In this document: positions 29,661 through 36,716 of the stretch, piece by piece | Position numbering within the stretch: position 1 is the first letter of the stretch | Layout of the letters: each line of letters opens with the position of its first letter | NCBI GenBank assembly: GCA_963840275.1 | Contig: CAWIYK010000007.1 | Span: 620,001 to 684,000, forward strand | Source: Actinophytocola sp963840275 | Lineage (GTDB): Bacteria > Actinomycetota > Actinomycetes > Mycobacteriales > Pseudonocardiaceae | Length of the DNA: 64,000 nucleotides | Direction: 5' to 3' | Program-made: the position numbers and the translations under genes | The notes under the pieces: model-generated | Database searches by the model: none | Seen by the model: only the letters and a program-made list of their open reading frames with translations | Told to the model about the DNA's origin: nothing

Positions 29661-29727
29661 TTCTACTTGCTCCTCGCTTGGGCGCGTTCCGGTGCGCCTC
29701 TAGTCGTCAACCGGTCGTTGGGGTGCT

Positions 29728-29760
29728 TGTGAATGCTTTCACGAACCAGCCATATGTCAA
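29728..29760 (-). promoter_or_regulatory. whiB1 promoter with CRP-type site
   Basis: Reading the minus strand, a -35 TTGACA lies at 29760-29755. Overlapping the expected -10 zone is TGTGA-N6-TCACG (plus-strand 29728-29743), one base from the mycobacterial CRP consensus TGTGA-N6-TCACA. whiB1 is a known target of CRP in Mycobacterium tuberculosis. The rest of the 240-nt gap to 29899 has no other recognised feature. Confidence 0.6.
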
Positions 29761-29899
29761 GGGTTCTTCATCAGCCAGTGTGTGAACTCACCCGAAAGAT
29801 CGACGTCAGAGGCTTGCGGATGCGTAGAGCAACAATTTGGTCACAGGTGCATCTCGCTGTCCGAGGTCATCTGTCGACTAAGTTTCGAGCACTGTCCGG

Positions 29900-30835
29900 T
29901 TACCCGACGACAGTCAGAGCATGCCTCACAGCCGTGATTTCCACGCAGGTCCGCTCTCCGATGAGGTCTCCGTCGCACTGCACGCGGACCGGTGTCTCGC
30001 TGGTCACGCGCAGCCCGGGGACGTCGTCGTGGCGGAGCAGTTGGCGGCCGCGCGTCTCACCCTTTCGGCTGATCGCCTGACGGAGGTGTCGGAGCACCGT
30101 CGGTAGGGCGAGGCTGCGCAACGCGAACACGCCGAGGTCCCCGTCGAAGCCGCAGCCCCGGTTGAGGTGGATCGGCCGCGAGCCGAGGTAGGTCCACGGG
30201 TCGGTGTTGGACACGAAGACCAGCCGCAGACCGGAAACCGGCTCCTCGCCGGGAATCGCGACGGTCAGCTGCGGCTGCCCGTGCGCCGGCCGCAGGTACT
30301 GGGTCAGCGCCACCCGCGTGTACAGCGCGGGGCTCGCCTTCTTGCCGCGCTTGCGGTCCACCTCCGCGACCACGTCCGCGTCCCAGCCGACGCCGGCACT
30401 GAACGTGAACCACCTCGGCGCCTCGCCCGGCGCGGTCGAGTCGACGCGGCCGAGCCCGACCCGCCGGTACCGCCGGTCCTCCAGCGCGTGCAGCAGCTGG
30501 TGCGTCGCGTCGACCGGGTCGCGCGGCAGCCCGAGCGAACGGGCGAACACGTTCGCCGACCCGCCCGGCACGATGCCGAGCATCGGCACCGACTCACCCG
30601 GACCGCTCGCGAGCAGGCCGTTGACCACCTCGTTCACGGTGCCGTCGCCGCCGTGCGCGACGACCAGGTCGGCGCCGTCGACCATGGCCTGCGCGGCCGC
30701 GGCCATCGCGTGGCCGCGGTAGTCGGTCTCGAGGATGTCGAGCTTCACCTGGCTGGCCAGTGCGTGCGCGAGCACGTCCCGGCCGGCCGCGGTCGTCGCG
30801 GTCGCCTTCGGGTTCACCACCAGCACTGCACGCAT
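29900..30835 (-). CDS. Diacylglycerol/lipid kinase family protein
   Basis: 311 residues. The N-terminal nucleotide-binding domain carries the signatures VVNPKATATT and VVAHGGDGTVNEVVNGLL, followed by GIVPGGSANVFARSLGLP. The C-terminal beta-sandwich domain holds the lipid site (GVGWDADVVAEVDRK, FVSNTDPWTYLG, FALRSLALPT). These kinases phosphorylate diacylglycerol, sphingoid bases or isoprenoid lipids; the substrate is not deducible. Its position after whiB1 matches the mycobacterial order (Rv3218 region). Confidence 0.85.
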   Translation of the reverse strand: MRAVLVVNPKATATTAAGRDVLAHALASQVKLDILETDYRGHAMAAAAQAMVDGADLVVAHGGDGTVNEVVNGLLASGPGESVPMLGIVPGGSANVFARSLGLPRDPVDATHQLLHALEDRRYRRVGLGRVDSTAPGEAPRWFTFSAGVGWDADVVAEVDRKRGKKASPALYTRVALTQYLRPAHGQPQLTVAIPGEEPVSGLRLVFVSNTDPWTYLGSRPIHLNRGCGFDGDLGVFALRSLALPTVLRHLRQAISRKGETRGRQLLRHDDVPGLRVTSETPVRVQCDGDLIGERTCVEITAVRHALTVVG

Positions 30836-30894
30836 AACCGCAGGGTAGCTACGATCCAGACCGTCTGTCCGTCCCCCGCCCAGGAGTGGTCCGC

Positions 30895-31320
30895 GTGCGC
30901 ATCGAGTCCGACGCCCCGACGACCGTCCGCGGCGCGGGGGTCCTCGTTGCCCTGCAGGGACTCGTCGGTGTCGGGTTCGCGGTCGCGCTGCTGGTCAGGG
31001 CGCTGTCCGGGGCCACCTCGATCGGCAACCTGTACGGCGAGGCCGCCTACTTCGCGGTGCTCGGCGCGGCGGTAGTCGGCTGTGGCGTCGCGCTCGTGCT
31101 CGGCAAGCGCGGGGCACGGGGGCCGACCACCGTCGTGGAGATCCTGCTGCTTGGTGTCGCCTGGTACGCGACCGGCCCGTCCGACCGGCCCGAGTACGGC
31201 ATCCCGGTCGCCGCGGTGTCCGTCGTCGTGTTGTACCTGCTCTACAACGCACGTGCCCGAGAGTGGGCGGTGGACCTGCCGAATGCGGAGAAAACGGACG
31301 CCGAGCGGAATCCCGACTAA
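30895..31320 (+). CDS. Small integral membrane protein, Rv3217-like
   Basis: 141 residues from GTG 30895, chosen because CAGGAG at 30881-30886 then sits 8 nt upstream; a GTG at 30886 would overlap that site. Four hydrophobic segments are visible: GVLVALQGLVGVGFAVALLV, AAYFAVLGAAVVGCGVALVL, TTVVEILLLGVAWYAT and YGIPVAAVSVVVLYLLY. The C-terminus is acidic and cytoplasmic. It is divergent from the lipid kinase gene, as is its mycobacterial counterpart. Function unknown. Confidence 0.72.
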   Translation: MRIESDAPTTVRGAGVLVALQGLVGVGFAVALLVRALSGATSIGNLYGEAAYFAVLGAAVVGCGVALVLGKRGARGPTTVVEILLLGVAWYATGPSDRPEYGIPVAAVSVVVLYLLYNARAREWAVDLPNAEKTDAERNPD

Positions 31321-31416
31321 CGGCGGGTAGTGGATCGACCTCGAACGAGTGAATCTATCGAGGTCCAGTTTCCCCCTGCTCCGCGACCGAGAGTCGCGGT
31401 TTCGAGGTGATCTGCA

Positions 31417-32148
31417 ATGCGTTTCAGTCGTGTCGGGGCGGCCTTAGCGGGCGTGGCACTTGCCGCGTTCGGTGTGCTCTCGATGACGTCGGCCAACGCC
31501 GACCAGTCGGGTGACGTAGGGCCGGCGATCATTGATGGCGGCAACGCCCAGTCCGGACCGTGGGCAGCGCGGTTGTTCGTCAACGGGCAGGAGAACTGCT
31601 CGGCGACGATCATCGCGCCGACCTGGATCCTCACCGCCGAGCACTGCGTCGCCGGCGGTGGCACCTACACCTTCCACATCGGCAACCTGGACCAGACCCA
31701 GGGCGAGCAGGCGACCGGCGTGGCCATCCACACCCACCCGAGCGCGGACCTGGCACTGGTCCAGCTCGACCACGCCGTGACCGCGACGTACTCGCCGCTC
31801 GGCAACGCCGACGCGGTCGAGGTCGGGGAGACCGTGCAGGTCTACGGCTGGGGTGCCACCTGCACCGACCGGCCCGAGATCGAGTGCCAGTCCCAGCTGC
31901 TGAAGGTCGCCAACGTCGGCGTCAGCTCGGTCACCTGCTCGGACTACCGGGGCGGCACCGCGGTGTGCGCCAACCGCATCGACGGCATCACCGCGGGCGG
32001 CGACTCCGGTGGCCCGATGTTCGCGACCGCGCCGGACGGCAGCTACGTGCAGGTCGGCGTCGCGTCGACCAGTGACCGGCAGACCTTCACGGCATACGGC
32101 AACATCACCGTCTACCGCGACTGGATCGCCGGTATCGCGGGCGTCTGA
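31417..32148 (+). CDS. Secreted trypsin-like serine protease (S1)
   Basis: 243 residues. The signal peptide (VGAALAGVALAAFGVLSMTSANA) is followed by a short propeptide and the mature start IIDGGNAQSGPWAARLF. The triad is His in WILTAEHC, Asp in PSADLALVQL and Ser in GGDSGGPMF; cysteine pairs are present. The domain resembles trypsins of streptomycetes. Two hairpins lie in its leader (31337-31365, and CCGCGAC/GTCGCGG at 31381-31399), the second abutting the ribosome site. A bidirectional terminator follows at 32168. Confidence 0.93.
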   Translation: MRFSRVGAALAGVALAAFGVLSMTSANADQSGDVGPAIIDGGNAQSGPWAARLFVNGQENCSATIIAPTWILTAEHCVAGGGTYTFHIGNLDQTQGEQATGVAIHTHPSADLALVQLDHAVTATYSPLGNADAVEVGETVQVYGWGATCTDRPEIECQSQLLKVANVGVSSVTCSDYRGGTAVCANRIDGITAGGDSGGPMFATAPDGSYVQVGVASTSDRQTFTAYGNITVYRDWIAGIAGV

Positions 32149-32167
32149 GACAGACACGCGAGGGCAT

Positions 32168-32205
32168 GAACGCCGCGCCGGCACCCAATTGCCGGCGCGG
32201 CGTTC
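32168..32205. terminator. Bidirectional terminator
   Basis: GAACGCCGCGCCGGCA and its complement form a perfect 16-bp stem around CCCAAT between the convergent protease and acetyltransferase genes. Confidence 0.88.
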
Positions 32206-32682
32206 TCACGTGCCCAGCCTGCGCAGGGGTTCGTCGGTCAGCCGGTAGGTGGTCCAGCCGGTCATCGGGATCGCGCCGAGTGCGGTGTAGAACCGGATGG
32301 TCGGCGCGAGGGTGTCCAGCACGACCCACTCCAGCCGGGTGTAGCCGTTGCGCGCGCACTCCGCGGCCAGTTCGGTGAGCAGTGCCGTGCCCAGTCCGGC
32401 GCCCCGTGCCTGCTCGCGCACGTACAGGTCTTCGAGATAGAGGCCGTGCGTGCCGCGCCAGGTGGAGAAGTTGAGGAACCACAAGGCAAAGCCGACGACG
32501 ACCCCGTCGAGCTCCGCCACGTGTCCGAACAGCGCCGGGGTCGGGCAGAACAACGCGGCGCGCAGCTGGTCGGCCGTGAGGTGGCACTCCCGCGGCGCGC
32601 TCTCGTGCAGCGCCAGCTCGTGCACCATCTCGACCACCGCCGCCAGGTCCGCGTCCCGGACGCGGCGGACGCCGTCAGTCAT
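32206..32682 (-). CDS. GNAT-family N-acetyltransferase, spermidine/spermine acetyltransferase-like
   Basis: 158 residues. The acetyl-CoA-binding motif A is LYVREQARGAGLGTALLTELA. The preceding stretch VVGFALWFLNFSTWRGTHGLYLEDL is typical of the SSAT subgroup of diamine/polyamine acetyltransferases, and the final RFYTALGAIPMTGWTTYRLT matches the family end. The acceptor is probably a small amine. Its start overlaps the end of the histidine phosphatase gene by 8 nt, so the two are co-transcribed. Confidence 0.85.
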   Translation of the reverse strand: MTDGVRRVRDADLAAVVEMVHELALHESAPRECHLTADQLRAALFCPTPALFGHVAELDGVVVGFALWFLNFSTWRGTHGLYLEDLYVREQARGAGLGTALLTELAAECARNGYTRLEWVVLDTLAPTIRFYTALGAIPMTGWTTYRLTDEPLRRLGT

Positions 32683-33292
32683 CGTGGAAACCCCGTTCCG
32701 GCAACGGCGGCACGTTCAGCCGACGGATCTGCGGCGACCCGCGTTCGTCGCCCAGCACGGAGATCGCCGCGGCGTCCAGTCCGAAGTGGACGCCAGAGGC
32801 CGGCGGCAGCCCGAGCCAGGTGGCGACGAGCACGCGGCTGAAGTGCCCGTGTCCCACCAGAACCACGTCGCCCTCCGGCAGTGTCGACCGGACGCGCGCG
32901 ACCACCTTCGCCGCGCGGGCGCCGACCTCGGCGGCCGTCTCGCCGCCCGGGCAGGGGTGGCTCCACACGGTCCACCCCGGGACGGTCTCGCGGATCGTCG
33001 GCGTGGAGAGGCCCTCGTACTCGCCGTAGTCCCATTCCGCGACGTCCTCGGTCACGTCCGAGACGGTCAGCCCGGCCAGTTCCGCCGTGCGCAGCGCGCG
33101 GGTGCGCGGCGAGGAGACCACGAGGGCCAGCGGCCGGTCCTCGCGCAGACCGGCGAGCATGCGCCCGGCGTCGGCGGCGCGCCGCTCCCCGTTGGGAGTC
33201 AGCGGGATGTCGGTGCGGCCGGTGTGCTGACCGCTGCGCGACCACTCCGTCTCGCCGTGGCGGAGCAGGTACAGCGCGGGCTTGGCGCTCAT
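32675..33292 (-). CDS. Histidine phosphatase family protein
   Basis: 205 residues. The catalytic phospho-His motif is LLRHGETEWS at the N-terminus. The second Arg (SSPRTRALRTAELAGL), a family Glu region (WDYGEYEGLSTPTIRE) and the second His (VVLVGHGHFSRVLVATWLGL) complete the phosphoglycerate-mutase-like active site. Members hydrolyse small phosphate esters; length and motifs are close to those of acid phosphatases rather than phosphoglycerate mutases. First gene of a pair with the acetyltransferase. Confidence 0.9.
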   Translation of the reverse strand: MSAKPALYLLRHGETEWSRSGQHTGRTDIPLTPNGERRAADAGRMLAGLREDRPLALVVSSPRTRALRTAELAGLTVSDVTEDVAEWDYGEYEGLSTPTIRETVPGWTVWSHPCPGGETAAEVGARAAKVVARVRSTLPEGDVVLVGHGHFSRVLVATWLGLPPASGVHFGLDAAAISVLGDERGSPQIRRLNVPPLPERGFHDD

Positions 33293-33340
33293 CGGTTGCC
33301 TCCGTTAGGGTTACTCGCGAGTAACTTGGTGGGATGACAC

Positions 33341-33765
33341 ATGGCCAGCACGTTCTCCGCAGCCATGGTGGCCAGGGTGCCGTACTTCGGCACGGTGCTG
33401 CCCAACGTGGTCGCGATGGCGCCGGGCCACTGCGAGGTCCGCGCGCCGAAGTGGTGGGGCGTGCACAACCACCTCGGCACCTTCCACGCGATCGCCGCGT
33501 GCAACCTCGCCGAGATCGCGATGGGGCATGCTCGCGGAGGCCCGTTCGACCTCCTCGTGCCGGCCGGCCACCGGTGGATCCCCAGGTCGATGACCGCCGA
33601 CTACCTGGCCAAGGCCACGACCGGCCTGCGGGCGACCGCGCACCTGGACACTGCCCGACTTCGGCCCCGAACCGTTCGACCTACCCGTGCCGGTCGACCT
33701 CCACGATCACGACGACGTCGTGGTCGTCCGCGCGGTGATCACCATCAGAGTGTCGCCGACGCTGA
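33341..33765 (+). pseudogene. DUF4442 hotdog-fold thioesterase-like gene, several indels
   Basis: From ATG 33341 the frame reads VARVPYFGTVLPNVVAMAPG and GVHNHLGTFHAIAACNLAEI, characteristic of the DUF4442 hotdog group. Near 33528 the expected MLAEA block reads HARGGP instead, which one inserted and one missing base would explain. Near 33650 the frame is lost again: LPDFGPEPFDLPVPVDL continues in another frame. A stop in a third frame (33763-33765) lies just before a terminator hairpin. At least three indels imply either a decaying gene or poor local sequence. The end coordinate is approximate. Confidence 0.65.
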
Positions 33766-33785
33766 CCTTCGGGGAGCGGAGACGA

Positions 33786-33822
33786 CGACGGCGCCGGCCC
33801 CCTGGTGGGGTCGGCGCCGTCG
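33786..33822. terminator. Hairpin between the DUF4442 remnant and sodN
   Basis: CGACGGCGCCG pairs with CGGCGCCGTCG over 11 bp, with an inner CCCC/GGGG stem. It probably serves the convergent sodN gene ending at 33838 and the remnant. Confidence 0.7.
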
Positions 33823-33837
33823 AGCGTCAGGTGAGAC

Positions 33838-34245
33838 TCAGCCCTGCTTGGTCTCCCAGAAAATCTTGTCAATCTCCGCGATGTAGTCCAGCAGCTCCTG
33901 GCCCTTGGCGGGGTCCATGGAGCCCTTGGTCCCGGAGGCACCGGCGGCCTTCGTGGCCTTGTTGACCAGCTCGTGCAGCTGCGGGTACTTCTCGAAGTGC
34001 GGTGGCTTGAAGTAGTCGGTCCACAGGACCCACAGGTGGTGCTTCACCAGCTCGCTCCGCTGCTCCGCGATGAGGATCGCGCGCGTGCGGAACTCCGGGT
34101 CCTCGTTGTCCTGGTACTTCTGCTGAATGGCCTTCACGGACTCGGCCTCGATGCGGGCCTGCGCCGGGTCGTACACGCCACAGGGCAGGTCGCAGTGCGC
34201 CGTGGCCTCCAGACGTGGGCCGAGAATGCGCGACAGGAGTCGCAT
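33838..34245 (-). CDS. sodN: Nickel superoxide dismutase
   Basis: 135 residues from ATG 34245, preceded by GGAGG. The 17-residue leader ends just before HCDLPCGVYDPAQ, the nickel hook: after cleavage His1, Cys2 and Cys6 coordinate nickel. The remainder is the four-helix bundle (RIEAESVKAIQQKYQDNED, HHLWVLWTDYFKPPHFEKYP). It is cytosolic and dismutes superoxide to oxygen and hydrogen peroxide. The maturation protease gene sodX is divergent, 82 nt away, rather than downstream in the same direction. In streptomycetes sodN is controlled by the nickel regulator Nur; no Nur box could be assigned here. Confidence 0.95.
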   Translation of the reverse strand: MRLLSRILGPRLEATAHCDLPCGVYDPAQARIEAESVKAIQQKYQDNEDPEFRTRAILIAEQRSELVKHHLWVLWTDYFKPPHFEKYPQLHELVNKATKAAGASGTKGSMDPAKGQELLDYIAEIDKIFWETKQG

Positions 34246-34327
34246 CTTTCCTCCATGAACAGGTTGACGCTCCGACGGTTTGGACACTACTCCCGGCATG
34301 CTGGGCGGACACGACGGAGGTGATCGA

Positions 34328-34642
34328 TTGAACCCGCTCGGCAGGCTGCCCTACCGGCGCATCCGCGTGCGCGGACCGTCGATGGCGCCGACGCTCCGGG
34401 ACGGTGACGTGGTGCTCGCGCGCAGTGGGCAGCGACCCCGATCGGGTGATGTCGTGGTGGTCACGTGGACGGCTCGGCCCGGCCAGTTGTCGATCAAGCG
34501 CGCGCTCCGCGCGGACGGCGCGGGGTGGCACGTCGAGGGCGACAACGAGCGCGCCTCCACCGACTCCCGTGAGCTGGGCCCCGCGCAGGTGCACGGCGTG
34601 GTGCGGCGCCGGCTGTGGCCCCGCCCGACGCGGCTCAGGTGA
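34328..34642 (+). CDS. sodX: Nickel superoxide dismutase maturation protease SodX
   Basis: 104 residues from TTG 34328 with the ribosome site GGAGGTGAT upstream. It is a minimal S26/S24 signal-peptidase-type protease: the catalytic Ser is in RVRGPSMAPTLRDGDVVL and the Lys in LSIKRALRADG. The C-terminus (GDNERASTDSRELGPAQVHG) holds the usual DxxxSxDSR element. It lacks a transmembrane helix, as expected for a cytosolic protease that removes the sodN leader. Its 3' end overlaps the convergent epimerase gene by 8 nt. Confidence 0.9.
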   Translation: MNPLGRLPYRRIRVRGPSMAPTLRDGDVVLARSGQRPRSGDVVVVTWTARPGQLSIKRALRADGAGWHVEGDNERASTDSRELGPAQVHGVVRRRLWPRPTRLR

Positions 34643-35237
34643 CGCGCAGCTCCGCGTACCTGGCGACACAGTCGGCGTAGCTCGGCAGCAGGCCGGCCGA
34701 CTCCGCCTCCGCGAGCGTCGGCGCCGCGCGGTCCTTGTCCGACAGCAGCGGCTCGACATCGGCTGGCCAGGGCAGTCCCAGCTCGGGGTCGAGCGGGTCG
34801 ACGCCGTGCTCGCCGGTCGGGTTGTAGCCGGTGGAGCACAGGTAGGAGATGACCGTGTCCTCCTCGAGCGCCATGAACGCGTGTCCGAGACCCTCCGGCA
34901 CGTACACGGCGCGGAAGTCCACCGGGTCGAGCCGCACGGCGTCCCACACCCCGAACGTCGGCGAACCGACGCGGATGTCCACGACCACGTCGAGCAGCGC
35001 GCCCTCCGCGCAGTACACGTACTTCGCCTGCCCGGGCGGGATGTCCGCGAAATGCAGCCCCCGCACGCTGCCGCGCCGCGACCGGCTGTGGTTGCTCTGC
35101 GCGAGCCGCAGCGGGTGGCCGACCGCCGCGACGAACGGCTCCTCCTGGTACGGGCAGACGAAAACCCCCCGGTCGTCCGGGAACACGCGCGGCGTGAACT
35201 CGAACGTCCCAGGGATCTTGAGCTCCCGAACCTCCAT
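34635..35237 (-). CDS. dTDP-4-keto-6-deoxyhexose 3,5-epimerase family (RmlC/EvaD-like)
   Basis: 200 residues, a cupin. Family motifs are VRELKIPGTFEFTPRVFPDDRG, SNHSRSRRGSVRGLHF (catalytic His region), VVVDIRVGSPTFG and VPEGLGHAFMAL with the Tyr in YLCSTGYNP. The N-terminal EPFVAAVGHPLRLAQ variant is closer to epimerases from antibiotic sugar pathways than to housekeeping RmlC. No other dTDP-sugar gene is adjacent, so it may be a stand-alone paralogue or act on a cell-wall sugar. Specificity is not fixed by sequence. Confidence 0.83.
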   Translation of the reverse strand: MEVRELKIPGTFEFTPRVFPDDRGVFVCPYQEEPFVAAVGHPLRLAQSNHSRSRRGSVRGLHFADIPPGQAKYVYCAEGALLDVVVDIRVGSPTFGVWDAVRLDPVDFRAVYVPEGLGHAFMALEEDTVISYLCSTGYNPTGEHGVDPLDPELGLPWPADVEPLLSDKDRAAPTLAEAESAGLLPSYADCVARYAELRVT

Positions 35238-35464
35238 GTGACGGAGGGTACTGGCCCCGGCCGGCGACACCGCCGCGCGGACCTGTCTAGAATGTGGGAC
35301 ACCGCAGCGTCCGCGGTCGTTCGCCCTACCAGTGGCGGGCGGCTGACGTGCCCGGCTTGGTCCCTCGCATCGGTGACACCCGATCGATGCTCGACCACGC
35401 CGCGATCGAGCGGAGCCAACCTGATGCATTCCTGGCTCCCGCATCGGCCCGCAGGAGGGACGCA

Positions 35465-36656
35465 ATGACTGCCGTGAACGATCCGCTAGCAGACCTGAAC
35501 ACTCCCGTCACCGACGACGAGATCTTCCGTGCCCACGAGGGTGGCAAGCTGGACATCTCGGTACCACGTCAGATCACCGACTCGCGCGCTCTGTCCATCG
35601 CCTACACCCCAGGTGTCGCCAAGGTCAGCAGGGCCATCGCCGAGGACGCCTCGCTCGTCAACAAGTACACCTGGGCCAGCCGCCTGGTCGCCGTCGTCAG
35701 CGACGGCACCGCGGTGCTCGGCCTCGGTGACATCGGCGCGCGCGCCTCGCTGCCCGTCATGGAGGGCAAGGCCGCGCTGTTCAAGACGTTCGGCGGGCTG
35801 AACTCCATCCCGCTGGTGCTCGACACCACCGACGTCGACGAGATCGTCGAGACGCTCGTGCGCCTGCGGCCCGTCGTTCGGCGCCGTGAACCTCGAGGAC
35901 GTGGCCGCGCCGCGCTGCTTCGAGCTGGAGAAGCGGCTGATCGAGGCCCTGGACTGCCCGGTCATGCACGACGACCAGCACGGCACCGCGATCATCCTGC
36001 TCGCCGCCCTCCGTGGCGCGAACATGGTGCTGGACCGGCCGATCGCCGACCAGCGGATCGTCATCGCGGGCGCCGGCGCCTCCGGCGTCGCGTGCGCGAA
36101 CATCCTGCTGTCGGCCGGCGCGGGCGACGTCACCGTGCTCGACTCGCGCGGCATCGTCCACGAGGGCCGCGACGGGCTGAATCCGGTCAAGGCCGAGCTG
36201 GCGACCCGCACGAACTCCGCGAACCTGCGTGGCGGCATGGCCGAGGCGCTCAAGGGCGCGGACGTGTTCGTCGGCCTGTCCGGCTCGACCGTGGCGGAGG
36301 AGCTGATCGCCTCGATGGCCGGCGGCTCCGTCGTGTTCGCACTGTCGAACCCGGACCCGGAGATCCACCCGGACGTGGCGCGCAACCACGCCGCGATCGT
36401 GGCCACCGGCCGCAGCGACTTCCCGAACCAGATCAACAACTCGCTGGCCTTCCCCGGCGTGTTCCGCGGCGCGCTCGACGCGGGCGCCCGGCGGATCACC
36501 GAGCACATGAAGCTGGCCGCCGCGGACGCCATCGCGGCGGTCGCCGCGGAGGACCTCTCGGCCGACTACATCGTGCCGAGCGCCGTCGATCCGCGGGTCG
36601 CGCCGGAGGTGGCGGCCGCTGTCGCCGCTGCCGCTAGGGCGGACGGGGTAGCCTGA
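35465..36656 (+). pseudogene. Malic enzyme (malate dehydrogenase, oxaloacetate-decarboxylating), one-base insertion
   Basis: From ATG 35465 the frame reads through the substrate domain (ISVPRQITDSRALSIAYTPG, GDIGARASLPVMEGKAALFK). It breaks at the CCC run 35870-35872, where one C too many is present. From there another frame carries SFGAVNLEDVAAPRCFELEK, VMHDDQHGTAIILLAALRGA, and NAD(P)-binding VIAGAGASGVACANILL to 36656. Removing one C gives an intact 396-residue enzyme. Both halves are fully conserved, so a homopolymer error is likely. The enzyme converts malate to pyruvate, CO2 and NAD(P)H. A TAGAAT hexamer about 180 nt upstream may be its promoter. Confidence 0.85.
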
Positions 36657-36716
36657 GCACCGGCGGGAAGACCGGCGACTACGCCCGACCCGCCGGCATG
36701 CGGGCGGAAGGATGGC

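Noticed and set aside
34246..34327. A Nur-type nickel operator in the sodN-sodX gap
   Set aside because: No convincing inverted repeat could be identified by eye, so no site was assigned.
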